Assembly: GCF_024159085.1 (NCBI RefSeq)
Contig: NZ_JAMZDE010000008.1
Location: 248,001 to 312,000, forward strand
From: Idiomarina rhizosphaerae
GTDB taxonomy: Bacteria > Pseudomonadota > Gammaproteobacteria > Enterobacterales > Alteromonadaceae
Reading direction: 5' to 3'
Length of the DNA stretch: 64,000 bases
In this document: positions 54,903 through 64,000 of the stretch, one piece after another
Layout of the letters: every line of letters starts with the position of its first letter
Position numbering within the stretch: the first letter of the stretch is position 1
The notes under the pieces: model-generated
The model's database searches: none
What the model was told of the DNA's origin: nothing
The model's input: only the letters and a program-made list of their open reading frames with translations
Program-made: the position numbers and the translations under genes

Positions 54903-56249
54903 ATGCAGCAAGTAGTCAATGTACAACAACCCATCATTACACCACGTAAATTCAAGGTATATCAGCATCGCCAGTTAGATAAAATTGAGGCGTTAAAGAA
55001 AGTTCCGGCTGACATGCGTTTTGAAATGAAAGTCGTCGCTAATGTACTGCCATTCAGAGTTAATGAATATGTGTTTAACGAACTGATTGACTGGGAAAAT
55101 GTACCCAATGACCCGCTGTTTCAGCTAACTTTTCCGCAAAAAGATATGCTGGAGCCTTCTGCGTACCAACGCATGGCTGACCTAATGTCAGGCAAGCACA
55201 CCACCAATGAGGTATTTGATTTAGCGACCCAGTTACGCGATGAGATGAACCCTCACCCGGCCGGACAAATGCAAATGAATGTGCCGCATGTTGACGGTGA
55301 GCCTTTGCCGGGTATGCAGCATAAATACCGCGAAACGGTGCTCTTTTTCCCGGCTCAGGGACAATACTGCCACTCTTACTGCACTTTCTGCTTTCGTTGG
55401 GCGCAGTTTGTCGGTAAAGCTACCCGCTTTAATTCAAACGACGCAGATCAATTGCATCGCTACCTGGCTCAGCACAAAGAAGTTACTGACTTGCTGGTGA
55501 CCGGCGGCGACCCTATGGTGATGCGCACACGCAAGCTGGCTCATTATTTAGAAGGTTTACTGCAACCTGGGTTCGAGCACATTAAAACCATACGCATCGG
55601 CACTAAATCATTAACCTTCTGGCCATATCGCTTTATCACCGACCCCGATGCTGACGATTTACTACGTTTATTAGAGCGCTTAGTTGATGGTGGCAAGCAT
55701 GTGTCAATCATGGCGCATTTAAACCATCCGAATGAGTTGCGCACGGAAGTATGTCAGGAGGCCATTCGTCGCCTGCGTGCTACGGGTGTTCAAATCCGCT
55801 GTCAGGCACCTTTACTCAAACACATTAACGACGATCCGGATGTCTGGGCTTCTATGTGGGAGAAACAGGTACAACTCGGATTAATCCCTTATTACATGTT
55901 TGTCGAACGGGATACCGGTGCCAAACGTTACTTTGAAGTACCGTTGGAGCGTACCTGGGAAATTTTCCAGAAAGCGTATCAGCAGGTTTCAGGTATAGCT
56001 CGTACCGTGCGAGGCCCTTCCATGAGTGCAGGCCCGGGAAAAGTAGAGGTTCAGGGTGTTACTGAAATTGCCGGTGAGAAAGTCTTCGCCTTACGCTTTA
56101 TTCAGGGACGCAACCCGGACTGGGTACAACGCCCCTTCTTTGCTAAATACGATCCGGATGCCACCTGGCTGCATCACTTGAAACCCGCTTTCGGTGAAGA
56201 AAAATTCTTTTTCGAAGATGAGTATTCACAAATGTCGGCGATGGATTAA
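54903..56249 (+). CDS. KamA-family radical SAM protein (aminomutase-like)
   Basis: The ATG at 54903 follows GAGAGG; a TTG eight codons upstream is less likely. The 448-residue protein has the radical SAM cluster motif C156-x3-C160-x2-C163-F, T-G-G-D-P-M near 200 and the PLP-binding lysine at K380 in S-A-G-P-G-K. The lysine-2,3-aminomutase substrate residue Asp293 seems kept (L-L-K-H-I-N-D310), but the second, Asp330, appears to be Glu335. It is longer than EpmB (342), which modifies EF-P, and differs in its N-terminal 140 residues. The substrate is open. It overlaps the end of kdsB by four bases. Confidence 0.85.
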   Translation: MQQVVNVQQPIITPRKFKVYQHRQLDKIEALKKVPADMRFEMKVVANVLPFRVNEYVFNELIDWENVPNDPLFQLTFPQKDMLEPSAYQRMADLMSGKHTTNEVFDLATQLRDEMNPHPAGQMQMNVPHVDGEPLPGMQHKYRETVLFFPAQGQYCHSYCTFCFRWAQFVGKATRFNSNDADQLHRYLAQHKEVTDLLVTGGDPMVMRTRKLAHYLEGLLQPGFEHIKTIRIGTKSLTFWPYRFITDPDADDLLRLLERLVDGGKHVSIMAHLNHPNELRTEVCQEAIRRLRATGVQIRCQAPLLKHINDDPDVWASMWEKQVQLGLIPYYMFVERDTGAKRYFEVPLERTWEIFQKAYQQVSGIARTVRGPSMSAGPGKVEVQGVTEIAGEKVFALRFIQGRNPDWVQRPFFAKYDPDATWLHHLKPAFGEEKFFFEDEYSQMSAMD

Positions 56250-57007
56250 CCATCGCCTGCCAGTTTTCGTGCTCGCTGCAGGTCCTCTTCAGTATCAATG
56301 CCTGTAGCTGGTGCGAGAATGGCTTCAGCAACATGAATACGCTCTCCGTGCCAAAGCACCCGCAATTGTTCTAACGACTCAAGCTGTTCAATAGGACTTG
56401 GTTGCCATTCTACATAACGTCTGACGAAACCCGCCCGATAAGCATAAATACCAATGTGACGATGGTAGTGCTCAGTAACAATATCAGTCGCCCGGTCGGC
56501 AGAAAAATGGTCTCTGTCCCAGGGAATAGCTGCACGACTAAAGTACAGCGCATAACCCGCAGCATCGGTAACCACTTTTACTGTGTTCGGGTTAAAAATA
56601 TCTTCAGCGTCGGTAATAGGCACGGCCAGCGTCGCCATAGGTGCCTGCCGTTGATTCGCTAAATTATCAGCTACCTGTCGAATAATTTCAGGTGGAATAA
56701 AGGGTTCATCGCCCTGCACATTAACCACCACTTCATTTTCTGCCAAAGCTAATTGCTCGATAACCTCAGCCAGCCGCTCCGTACCTGACGAGTGTTCACT
56801 TGAGGTCATCATTACGCGACCACCAAACTTATCAACGCCCTCTTTAACCCGCATATCATCGGTAGCAACTATGACTTCGGCAGCGCCACTAGCCTCTGCT
56901 CGCTCAACCACATGCTGAATCATCGGCTTTCCGGCAATATCGGCTAAAGGTTTGCCCGGCAAACGGCTGGAACCGTAACGAGCGGGAATGACAACGGTAA
57001 AACTCAT
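56246..57007 (-). CDS. kdsB: CMP-KDO synthetase (3-deoxy-manno-octulosonate cytidylyltransferase)
   Basis: A 253-residue enzyme (E. coli 248) activating KDO for lipopolysaccharide core synthesis. The nucleotide loop [15 protein letters not shown] is at residues 7-21, and V-N-V-Q-G-D-E-P-F near 95 binds metal. Its ATG overlaps the ycaR stop by four bases. Confidence 0.96.
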   Translation of the reverse strand: MSFTVVIPARYGSSRLPGKPLADIAGKPMIQHVVERAEASGAAEVIVATDDMRVKEGVDKFGGRVMMTSSEHSSGTERLAEVIEQLALAENEVVVNVQGDEPFIPPEIIRQVADNLANQRQAPMATLAVPITDAEDIFNPNTVKVVTDAAGYALYFSRAAIPWDRDHFSADRATDIVTEHYHRHIGIYAYRAGFVRRYVEWQPSPIEQLESLEQLRVLWHGERIHVAEAILAPATGIDTEEDLQRARKLAGDG

Positions 57008-57201
57008 GAAGGAACCTTTTCTAACTCTTCTGAAGATAATTCGCGGGCTTTATCCGCTATAAGCACGGGAATATTCTCGTCTATCGGGTAAGCCAGGCGC
57101 TCCCCGCGGCATACTAGCTCGTCTTTATCGCCGTAATAGGTCAACTTACCTTTACACTTTGGGCACGCCAATATTGCTAATGTCGTTTTATCGATGGCCA
57201 T
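57004..57201 (-). CDS. ycaR: Trm112-family protein YcaR
   Basis: A 65-residue protein (E. coli 60) of the Trm112p/UPF0434 family. A first Cys pair is at residues 13 and 16 (A-C-P-K-C-K-G-K); the second zinc-knuckle half is reduced to V-C-R-G near 31. It lies between lpxK and kdsB as in E. coli, overlapping both. Confidence 0.93.
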   Translation of the reverse strand: MAIDKTTLAILACPKCKGKLTYYGDKDELVCRGERLAYPIDENIPVLIADKARELSSEELEKVPS

Positions 57202-58177
57202 TTTTCTTCCTTTCCAGCTCTGCCAATAAGTTAGTTTTCATCACTTCGGGCAGCTTCGCTTCAATCGTTTGGTAATACCAGTCAGCTTGGGCAAAAGACT
57301 GGCATTTACCGGCATCTTTTTCTGTCATTAATATAGGGTTATCAGCCAGGTTAGAAAAGTCCTGTTGGCTAAAAGCATGATGATCAGCAAACCCCTGACT
57401 GTTCTCCAGTTCAATACCCTGTTCAATTAGCGAGTTAAAAAAGCGCTGCGGATAACCTATACCAGCAACTGCATTAAATTTGCTCTCGGTTTTTAATTCA
57501 ATTTGCTCATTGTTATCAACCCGATACCAGTGACCCGGCTCGACGTCCACAACATGCCGGGCGAATGCGTGGCGACCATAGTTAGAAATAACCCAGTCAG
57601 ATCCTTTCAAACGCCAGGGACCTTCCCGTAAGGGGCCTGCGGGCAATAGCCATCCATTTCCGATTCCTCGCTCAGCATCTATCATAATTAATTCAATGTC
57701 GCGCTTAAGTCCATAATGCTGCAGTCCGTCATCAGAAATAATAACATCCACTTTTGGATGCTGTTCAGCCATAAGCTTTGCGGCCTGAGCTCGTTTTGGC
57801 GCAATAACAACTGGGCAGCCAGTGCGACGACGCATAAGCAAGGGTTCATCGCCGGCTTTCTCCGGAGAGTCGCTCTCTAAAACATCGTAAGGAAAAGGTC
57901 CTTTTGCGCCGTAACCGCGACTAATAATGCCCGGATTCCAGCCCTCATCTTTTAGCCATTGGCTTAAGGCCACAACCATAGGTGTTTTGCCAGTGCCGCC
58001 CACGCTAATGTTTCCCACCACTATGACCGGAACATTGGCTTTGTAGCGTGGCATTAACCCAAAAGCATAAAAACTGCGACGCAAGTTTGTCACCAGCCAA
58101 AACACTAGTGACAGTGGCGTCAGCAAAAACAGTAAAGGATGCAGTCTGGCGTTATACCACTGCTTTTGGAGCCACAT
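57188..58177 (-). CDS. lpxK: Tetraacyldisaccharide 4'-kinase (lipid A synthesis)
   Basis: A 329-residue inner-membrane-associated kinase (E. coli 328) that phosphorylates the 4' position of the lipid A precursor. The Walker A motif is G-G-T-G-K-T-P near residue 57, and D-D-G-L-Q-H-Y near 139 holds the catalytic Asp pair. An N-terminal hydrophobic segment (about 15-35) anchors it. Its start shares one base with the msbA stop. Confidence 0.96.
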   Translation of the reverse strand: MWLQKQWYNARLHPLLFLLTPLSLVFWLVTNLRRSFYAFGLMPRYKANVPVIVVGNISVGGTGKTPMVVALSQWLKDEGWNPGIISRGYGAKGPFPYDVLESDSPEKAGDEPLLMRRRTGCPVVIAPKRAQAAKLMAEQHPKVDVIISDDGLQHYGLKRDIELIMIDAERGIGNGWLLPAGPLREGPWRLKGSDWVISNYGRHAFARHVVDVEPGHWYRVDNNEQIELKTESKFNAVAGIGYPQRFFNSLIEQGIELENSQGFADHHAFSQQDFSNLADNPILMTEKDAGKCQSFAQADWYYQTIEAKLPEVMKTNLLAELERKKNGHR

Positions 58178-59925
58178 TAGGCGCTCCCGCTAAACTGCAA
58201 GTTATGCAGCTGGAAGTATGAGCCTTCCTGATCAAGCAATTGCTGGTGTGTACCGCGCTCAATAATCTCACCGTTGTCCATGACTAAAATTTCATCGGCA
58301 TTTTCAATGGTTGATAAACGGTGCGCAATAACAATAGCTGTACGGTTTTTACGCAAAGTTCCTAACGCATCCTGAATATGACGCTCGGACTCCGTGTCCA
58401 GCGCCGATGTTGCTTCATCCAGTATAAGAATAGGCGCGTCCTGTAATAACGCACGAGCTATAGCAATACGCTGACGTTGACCACCGGACAACATCACCCC
58501 GTTCTCACCCACCATAGTATCCAGACCTTTTGGCATGCTGTCGGTGAACTCAGTAACATAGGCTTGCTCAGCGGCTTTAGTGATGTCTTCACGTGAGACA
58601 TCTTTCGAGGCACCGTAAGCAATATTGTTTGCTATGGTGTCGTTAAACAGTATTACGTGCTGAGATACCAGCGCGAACTGGCGCCTTAGGCATTTCAACT
58701 TATAATCTTTAATATTATGACCATCAAGCAGAATACTGCCCTGCTCTACATCATAGAACCTAGTGAGCAAGTTCGATATTGTCGACTTACCACTACCTGA
58801 ACGCCCCACCAGTGCCACGGTTTTGCCCTGATCAACTTTAAAATTAATGTGCTGAAGCGCTGGCTCATCATCTTTTTGATAAGAAAAAGTCACGTCATCA
58901 AAGACAATATCACCCGCTGCACGATCAACCACTCGCGAGCCCTTATCAACTTCAATAGGCTCGTCAAGAATCGCAAACACACTGGTCGCCGCCGCAATAC
59001 CGCGCTGGAAATCACTATTTACGTTAGTAAGCTGCTTTAATGGGCGAAGCAGCATTATCATAGCGGTAAGCAGTGTAGTAAAAGCACCGGCAGATAGTTC
59101 CCCCAGCATTTCAGGAAAACTGGCAATAACCAGAACCATAGAAAGGCTTAACGAAGCAATAAACTGAATAACCGAGGTACTGATAGCACGGGTGTTAACC
59201 AGCTTCATATTCTGGTTACGAGTAATGTTGTTTATTTCTGAAAAACGTGCCGACTCACCTTTTTGACCCTGGTGCATGATCACAACCTTGTGGCCGTTGA
59301 TCATCTGCTCTGCAGTTGTAGTTACATTCCCCATAGCGGTCTGAATACGGCTACTGACTTTACGGAAGCGGCGTGAAACAACCCCAACAACTTTTGCAAC
59401 CAAAGGGCCTATCACTAAAAATACTAATGATAATTGCCAGCTTTGGTAAAACATTAGGCCTAATAACCCGGCTACGAAGGCTCCTTCTTTTACCAAAACC
59501 AGAACGGCTCGACTGCTCGCTTCTGCTACCTGCTGAGTGTCATAAGTTATTTTTGAAATCAAGTCGCCAGTTGAGTGCTGATCATGGAAACCGACTGGCA
59601 GTTTCATCATATGATCAAACAATTGCTGCCGCATTTTGGTAACAACTTTAAAGCCAACCCAATGCAGGAAATAGCTGGAGGCAACATTCAAAGAACCGCG
59701 AAGGATGAAAATAAAAGGAACAAAAAGCGCACCATAAAGCAGTATATTAGAGTCCTGCTCTGTTAACCCGTCATCTATTAAGGTTTCGATTTGGGATAAA
59801 AACAATGTATCAATGGCAGAGTAACCAATCATACATAAGACCGCAGCAATAAAAGCTGCCTTATAAGGTTTGATATAACCCAATAAGCGTTTAAAGGTCG
59901 TCTTTTTTTTAAGCTGAGAATCCAT
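58177..59925 (-). CDS. msbA: Lipid A export ATP-binding/permease protein
   Basis: A 582-residue ABC half-transporter (same length as E. coli) that flips lipid A-core across the inner membrane. Six membrane helices (about 20-310) precede the ATPase: Walker A G-R-S-G-S-G-K-S-T near 377, L-S-G-G-Q-R-Q-R near 481, Walker B I-L-I-L-D-E-A-T near 500 and H-R-L-S-T near 537. In the order comEC-msbA-lpxK-ycaR-kdsB. Confidence 0.97.
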   Translation of the reverse strand: MDSQLKKKTTFKRLLGYIKPYKAAFIAAVLCMIGYSAIDTLFLSQIETLIDDGLTEQDSNILLYGALFVPFIFILRGSLNVASSYFLHWVGFKVVTKMRQQLFDHMMKLPVGFHDQHSTGDLISKITYDTQQVAEASSRAVLVLVKEGAFVAGLLGLMFYQSWQLSLVFLVIGPLVAKVVGVVSRRFRKVSSRIQTAMGNVTTTAEQMINGHKVVIMHQGQKGESARFSEINNITRNQNMKLVNTRAISTSVIQFIASLSLSMVLVIASFPEMLGELSAGAFTTLLTAMIMLLRPLKQLTNVNSDFQRGIAAATSVFAILDEPIEVDKGSRVVDRAAGDIVFDDVTFSYQKDDEPALQHINFKVDQGKTVALVGRSGSGKSTISNLLTRFYDVEQGSILLDGHNIKDYKLKCLRRQFALVSQHVILFNDTIANNIAYGASKDVSREDITKAAEQAYVTEFTDSMPKGLDTMVGENGVMLSGGQRQRIAIARALLQDAPILILDEATSALDTESERHIQDALGTLRKNRTAIVIAHRLSTIENADEILVMDNGEIIERGTHQQLLDQEGSYFQLHNLQFSGSA

Positions 59926-59960
59926 GTAGTCTCAAATAAGTCATTAACACTTTTGATATT

Positions 59961-62258
59961 CTACCTGTTTTCAAAGGGTAACTCCAAACTCCATGTGTTG
60001 CCGTCACTAACTATGGTCAGTTGTCCGCTGTCTTTGGTTCCAAACCAGGGCTTTTGAGTACGGGAAAGTCTTTCCAGTGTATAGCGATGAGGAAAGTCAT
60101 ACCCCTTATGTTTACCGTAACTAAGAAGGTAAACATCGGCATCGACCGCCTGTAGCAAAGGCCAGCTAGTCGATGTTTTGCTGCCATGATGTGGAATCAG
60201 AAGGACATCTGAGCTAGCTTCAGACAGCTCATGTAAAGATTCCAGCAATAATTGTTCCGCCATCATTTCAATGTCTCCGGGCAGAAAAACACTGAAGTCT
60301 TTATAACTGACGCGTAATACACATGAACGATTATTTTTACTTAACCGATTTGCATCCTGATAAGCAGGCGTTGGCCAAAGAGTCTCCCATTGCATGCTGT
60401 TCCATTCACCTTTATCACCGGCGCGACAGGGTTTATCACTGGAATCTCCGCGCCACTCTAGCTGAGGATACCTTTGCCTAAGAAAATCTCTGCCGCCGTT
60501 ATGATCTCTATCGCCATGGCTAATAAAAGCCAGCTCAGGCCGCAAACCATGATAATTAAGAAAAGGTTCAATAACAGATTCCGCAACACTGAAACCGGAA
60601 TTAAACTCAATACCGGTATCAATCAGCATGGCTTTGCCGTCCTTCTCTATTACTACAGCCTGGCTTTGTCCCACATCCAGAACATGAAGACGCAACTTTC
60701 CGTCCCGTTGATTAAAAAATGAAAAAGCCACAACAGGCAAGCACAATAATAGAGCTAACCTTTGCCAACCACGACTTACCGGCAACAGCAATGCCGCAGT
60801 AAGTGCGAACAGCACAGCAAACCGCGCGGCACGAGTTATCGGCCATTGGTTCAGCTCCAACCAATTAGCCGAGCACCCCGCTATAGCTTCCAATAGTGGA
60901 GTCAAATAGGAAACCGGGAGTTCAGCCAATTGCCAGAACAACACAGCAATACCAGAATCACACAAAGCAAAAACAGTTCCGGTTAATGCCAGCGGCAATA
61001 ACCAAAAGCTGATAACAGGCAACACGAACAAATTGACTACGGGAGCAAAAAGTGAAAAGCCGCCAAATAATAAAAATGATAAAGGAGACATCACCACCAA
61101 CAGCAGCCATTGAATTGACCAAAGGCCTTTTACCGCGGAGAAACGACCACGACTTTTGCTCCAGCGCCAACTGGCTAGAAAAAGTGCTGCAACGGCAGTA
61201 ATAGACAACCAAAAACCGGGATCCTGCCAGGCGAAAACATCAACCACTAGTACAGCAGTAACCACTCGCAGCAATAAACTTAGCGGATTTAACTTGAGAT
61301 TTAACACAATATGCAGAAGAACCACCAGAAACATGGTTAAAGCTCTTACAGTCGATATTGAAAAATCTGCCAAACCAGCATAACCACTTACCACAATTGC
61401 CGCGAATGCTAGCGACCACAGCCGAATGTTTAGCCACTCTCTGGTTTGTAAGCTGATGGGAAAACAGTGAAAACAAAAACGAAAGAATAAAGTAGCGGCG
61501 CCGGCGACCATCCCCAGATGCAAGCCAGAAATGGCTAAGCTATGGGCTAACCCCGTTCTTTTCCAGATTTCACGAGTGGCTGAGGTTAACAGGCTGCGTT
61601 CGCCAATAGTTAAAGCGGCCAATATACCTGGTTCAGATAAATTCGCTTGTTTTATGCCATCAAAAATTTTCTGTCGAAAACTGATTAAGCTGGTAAGTTT
61701 TTCGCCGTCTTTAACTGTTCCTAAGGAATAAATATTATTACGCAGTAAGTATTGCCGGTATCGAAAACTCCCCTGATTGCGGTAGTCCGTTGCCTGTTTC
61801 AGCTTCACTTCCAGTTGCCAACGCTCGCCAGCTTTCGGCACCTGTTTATGGTGGCTGTTATACCAATTCAGTTGAACCCGGGGTTGCTGCCAGAAAGGCA
61901 AAACTTTACCAGCCAGAACTTCTACCCTGCCCGTCATACGCAAATGAAAAGGATAACGGCGTGATATTTCATCCACGACAAGCGTCAATTGAACTTCGTT
62001 ACCCATCAATTCGTCTGGTATAGCACGTAATTTTTGCCAATAAAGGTTGGCATTACCCCATAAAATACCGCAAAATAACACCATCAGTAGCAGTACGATG
62101 GTTCGCTGTTTTACTTCCCTCTGTCTAAAATAAAAAAAGGCATTAACTGTCGCCAAAAGTAGTAGTGCGATAGTTGAAACAATTAGCCAGAATTTAATGT
62201 CAGAGTGTAACGAGGCGGACAATATTCCGCCAATAAAGACCAGTAACCAACGATCCAT
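59961..62258 (-). CDS. comEC: ComEC/Rec2-family DNA uptake channel
   Basis: A 765-residue inner-membrane protein of the competence channel that takes single-stranded DNA into the cytoplasm. An N-terminal domain with two early hydrophobic segments, a central multi-helix competence domain (G-L-A-H-S-L-A-I-S-G-L-H-L near 233) and a C-terminal metallo-beta-lactamase-like domain (S-H-G-D-R-D-H-N near 580, P-H-H-G-S-K near 680) are seen. The domain order is complete. It lies upstream of msbA, as in E. coli. Confidence 0.95.
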   Translation of the reverse strand: MDRWLLVFIGGILSASLHSDIKFWLIVSTIALLLLATVNAFFYFRQREVKQRTIVLLLMVLFCGILWGNANLYWQKLRAIPDELMGNEVQLTLVVDEISRRYPFHLRMTGRVEVLAGKVLPFWQQPRVQLNWYNSHHKQVPKAGERWQLEVKLKQATDYRNQGSFRYRQYLLRNNIYSLGTVKDGEKLTSLISFRQKIFDGIKQANLSEPGILAALTIGERSLLTSATREIWKRTGLAHSLAISGLHLGMVAGAATLFFRFCFHCFPISLQTREWLNIRLWSLAFAAIVVSGYAGLADFSISTVRALTMFLVVLLHIVLNLKLNPLSLLLRVVTAVLVVDVFAWQDPGFWLSITAVAALFLASWRWSKSRGRFSAVKGLWSIQWLLLVVMSPLSFLLFGGFSLFAPVVNLFVLPVISFWLLPLALTGTVFALCDSGIAVLFWQLAELPVSYLTPLLEAIAGCSANWLELNQWPITRAARFAVLFALTAALLLPVSRGWQRLALLLCLPVVAFSFFNQRDGKLRLHVLDVGQSQAVVIEKDGKAMLIDTGIEFNSGFSVAESVIEPFLNYHGLRPELAFISHGDRDHNGGRDFLRQRYPQLEWRGDSSDKPCRAGDKGEWNSMQWETLWPTPAYQDANRLSKNNRSCVLRVSYKDFSVFLPGDIEMMAEQLLLESLHELSEASSDVLLIPHHGSKTSTSWPLLQAVDADVYLLSYGKHKGYDFPHRYTLERLSRTQKPWFGTKDSGQLTIVSDGNTWSLELPFENR

Positions 62259-62308
62259 CGTTGCTCCTTCCCTGGGGCAGTAACCGGATAGGTAATAAAC
62301 GTCAAATT

Positions 62309-62824
62309 ATGGCCAGACGCTTCATTAAACGCTTAATGCCTGATCATCAGAAAGTGCGCGAATCCAAAGCGATTCGCTTATTCGGCAGCCTTCTGCACGA
62401 TGCAAACTTATGGCATTTAAACCGACGGTCAGCTTCAGGCGCATTTGCGGTCGGCTTATTTTGCGCTTTTATACCGGTTCCTTTTCAAATGCTATTAGCG
62501 GCAGCTTCGGCAATTCCTTTTCGCGTTAATCTGCCACTTTCTGTTGGACTTGTCTGGGTTTCAAACCCAATAACGATGCCGCCGATATTTTATCTCTGCT
62601 ATTTAGTCGGTAATGCCATACTGGCCGAACCTCCACAACCCTTTGCCTTTGAGGCCAGCTGGGAATGGTTAATGCACAGTATTTCGACTATAGGCCCTGC
62701 ATTTTTGCTTGGTTGCCTCATTCTGGGCACGTTATCCAGCTTTATTGGTTATATCGGTATACGCTTACTTTGGCGCCAGTCTGTGGTCAAAGCCTGGCGA
62801 CGTCGTAATCCAGGAAGCAACTAG
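62309..62824 (+). CDS. DUF2062 membrane protein
   Basis: The start at 62309 gives M-A-R-R-F-I-K-R-L-M-P, the usual family N-terminus; the open frame 16 codons upstream is not needed. The 171-residue protein has three membrane segments and the F-A-V-G-L-F-C-A-F-I-P-V-P-F-Q-M motif near 50-65, with S-N-P-I-T-M-P-P near 92, typical of DUF2062. The role is unknown. It is divergent from comEC and its end overlaps lolE by four bases. The ribosome-binding site is weak. Confidence 0.85.
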   Translation: MARRFIKRLMPDHQKVRESKAIRLFGSLLHDANLWHLNRRSASGAFAVGLFCAFIPVPFQMLLAAASAIPFRVNLPLSVGLVWVSNPITMPPIFYLCYLVGNAILAEPPQPFAFEASWEWLMHSISTIGPAFLLGCLILGTLSSFIGYIGIRLLWRQSVVKAWRRRNPGSN

Positions 62825-63999
62825 GTACTTTCATGCAAGGCCTTAGCGGGTTCAACTTTAACCGCCCGCCAGGCTGGGTAAATAGTGGCTAGCAAGCTCA
62901 TTACCAGTGCCACGCTCGCGACTAAAATAACATCGCCCCAAACCCATTCAGAGGGCACCTCACCAACAAAATAAATATCGTTAGAGAGCACTTCGAAGTG
63001 GAACCAAGATTCAAGCGTCAGCATAATATCCGGTAGAAATTGCGCCAAAAGTATCCCGCAGAAACAACCTATAACCACTCCATATAGTCCATTCATTAAT
63101 CCCTGTAACACAAAGGACTGCAGTAAGGACCTGTCTTTCATACCCAGGGTTTTCAACATGGCAATTTGGCTGCGCTTTTTCGCTACTGTCATAATGAGCG
63201 TTGAAACAATATTAAAGCAGGCTACGGCCATAACCAGAATCAAAACCAGATACACCACCCAGCGCACCAGTTCAATATCACGATATAAATGGCCATGACT
63301 TCGGGTCCAGTCATCCAGATAGACCAATTCTGGCAACTGGTTACCTATTTCCCGGGCAACCGCAGGAGCCGAAAAAACATCCTTTAACCGCAAGCGTACC
63401 GAGCTGACATCACTAGCAAAATTCAACACGTTCTTAGCCGTTTCCAGAGAGACATAGGCATTTTGATAATCAATTTGTCCGCCAAACTTAAACAGCCCGG
63501 TGACTTCCAGTCGCACCCGCTCTGGCGAACGAAAACCTCGCTCAGACTTTTCCGGTGTTAGTAAGGAAACGGAGTCGCCAACAGCTAGGTCGAGCTTCTC
63601 GGCTAAACCTGCCCCTAACAATAAACCGCCTTTTTGCTGCCATCGTTGCCAGTCTTCGTTACTTACATAGTCGGATAAAGCCGATACTTTTTGTTCCTGC
63701 TCTGCAGATATTCCGCGAACCTGAATACCATGAAAGGTTGACTGGGTTTGCACCATAACGGTGGAATTAATTCCAGGAGCCGCAGCTATAACTTGCGGGT
63801 GTTCCCGGGCTATTTCTGCTATTTCCTGCCAGTCATCCAGCGCGCCTTCTACTGCGCTGTATTCAACCTGAGGGACAACCGCTAATAACCGCTCCTGTAA
63901 CACCTGATTGAAGCCGTTCATCATCGACAAGGCAGCAATTAAAACTGCACACCCAAGCGCTATACCAATAGTTGATGACGCCGATATAAACGACAAAAA
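62821..63999 (-). CDS. lolE: LolC/LolE-type lipoprotein-releasing permease (5' end outside window)
   Basis: The frame is open to the right edge; the first in-window initiation codon (TTG at 63996) is not the real start, since the family N-terminus lies further on. The 393 visible residues begin in the first membrane helix (S-T-I-G-I-A-L-G-C-A-V-L-I), then a periplasmic domain, then three helices (about 245-385) with the FtsX-like A-C-F-N-I-V-S-T-L motif. LolCDE extracts lipoproteins from the inner membrane. The D-I-Y-F-V-G-E-V-P-S-E loop and H-L-Y-R-D-I-E-L match LolE better than LolC. Confidence 0.9.
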   Translation of the reverse strand, partial: FLSFISASSTIGIALGCAVLIAALSMMNGFNQVLQERLLAVVPQVEYSAVEGALDDWQEIAEIAREHPQVIAAAPGINSTVMVQTQSTFHGIQVRGISAEQEQKVSALSDYVSNEDWQRWQQKGGLLLGAGLAEKLDLAVGDSVSLLTPEKSERGFRSPERVRLEVTGLFKFGGQIDYQNAYVSLETAKNVLNFASDVSSVRLRLKDVFSAPAVAREIGNQLPELVYLDDWTRSHGHLYRDIELVRWVVYLVLILVMAVACFNIVSTLIMTVAKKRSQIAMLKTLGMKDRSLLQSFVLQGLMNGLYGVVIGCFCGILLAQFLPDIMLTLESWFHFEVLSNDIYFVGEVPSEWVWGDVILVASVALVMSLLATIYPAWRAVKVEPAKALHEST

Positions 64000-64000
64000 G

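Noticed and set aside
54903-56249. EpmB (EF-P lysine aminomutase)
   Set aside because: About 100 residues too long, with a different N-terminus and no epmA or efp nearby.
1-64000. tRNA, rRNA, CRISPR array, prophage or insertion sequence
   Set aside because: None was seen: no spaced direct repeats, transposase or integrase frames, or tRNA-like cloverleaf in the gaps.

Overview
The window reads as a chromosomal segment of a marine gammaproteobacterium of the Alteromonadales, most likely Idiomarina or a close relative. This rests on the core gene content, near-E. coli protein lengths and conserved gene order (pgm-seqA/ybfF-fldA-fur, gltA/sdhCDAB-sucABCD, kdsB-ycaR-lpxK-msbA-comEC), together with family members typical of that order. 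No rRNA, tRNA, insertion sequence or CRISPR array was seen.

Layout. 1-7.8 kb: the tail of an MFS transporter, pgm, seqA, ybfF, a DUF2788 gene, fldA, fur, a saccharopine-dehydrogenase-like gene and glnS. 7.9-11 kb: a 5-oxoprolinase operon (pxpA-pxpB-pxpC) led by two small membrane proteins. 11-14.7 kb: a lipid-type group of SDR, phosphotransferase and acyl-CoA dehydrogenase. 14.8-17.6 kb: a GlxA-type regulator divergent from a metallo-hydrolase, then small membrane genes. 17.9-35.7 kb: an AT-richer accessory stretch with many exported or lipid-anchored hydrolases (two beta-lactamase-like, two esterase-TPR, S41, several alpha/beta hydrolases, an M1 peptidase), small membrane proteins, a GPP34 protein and a CadC-like regulator with TPRs. 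36-42.3 kb: an SDR/AraC pair, then a TonB-dependent siderophore receptor with a PepSY reductase-like partner. 42.3-54.7 kb: an OB-fold secreted protein, then sucD-C-B-A, sdhB-A-D-C and divergent gltA. 54.9-64 kb: a KamA-like radical SAM enzyme, kdsB, ycaR, lpxK, msbA, comEC, a DUF2062 gene and the start-truncated lolE.

The most interesting signal lies in a 290-base gap at 35.66-35.95 kb that has no protein gene. It holds, on the + strand, a promoter (TTGCAA, 17 bases, TATGAT), a near-consensus Fur box overlapping it, about 100 transcribed bases, and a strong terminator with a UUCG tetraloop and six Ts. This is the layout of an iron-starvation small RNA such as RyhB or PrrF. The predicted RNA carries a 10-base perfect complement (15 pairs with one bulged G) to codons 2-7 of sdhC in this same window, the classic target of RyhB. 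Fur itself is also encoded here, and a second Fur-box-like site sits in the promoter of the TonB receptor, so the window may hold regulator, sRNA and target of one iron-sparing circuit.

Other points of note are a SucB with two lipoyl domains, a terminator between sdhB and sucA, three hairpins between sucB and sucC, an esterase paralogue that has lost its catalytic serine and histidine, and a hydrolase gene cut off from its lipoprotein signal peptide by a frame break.
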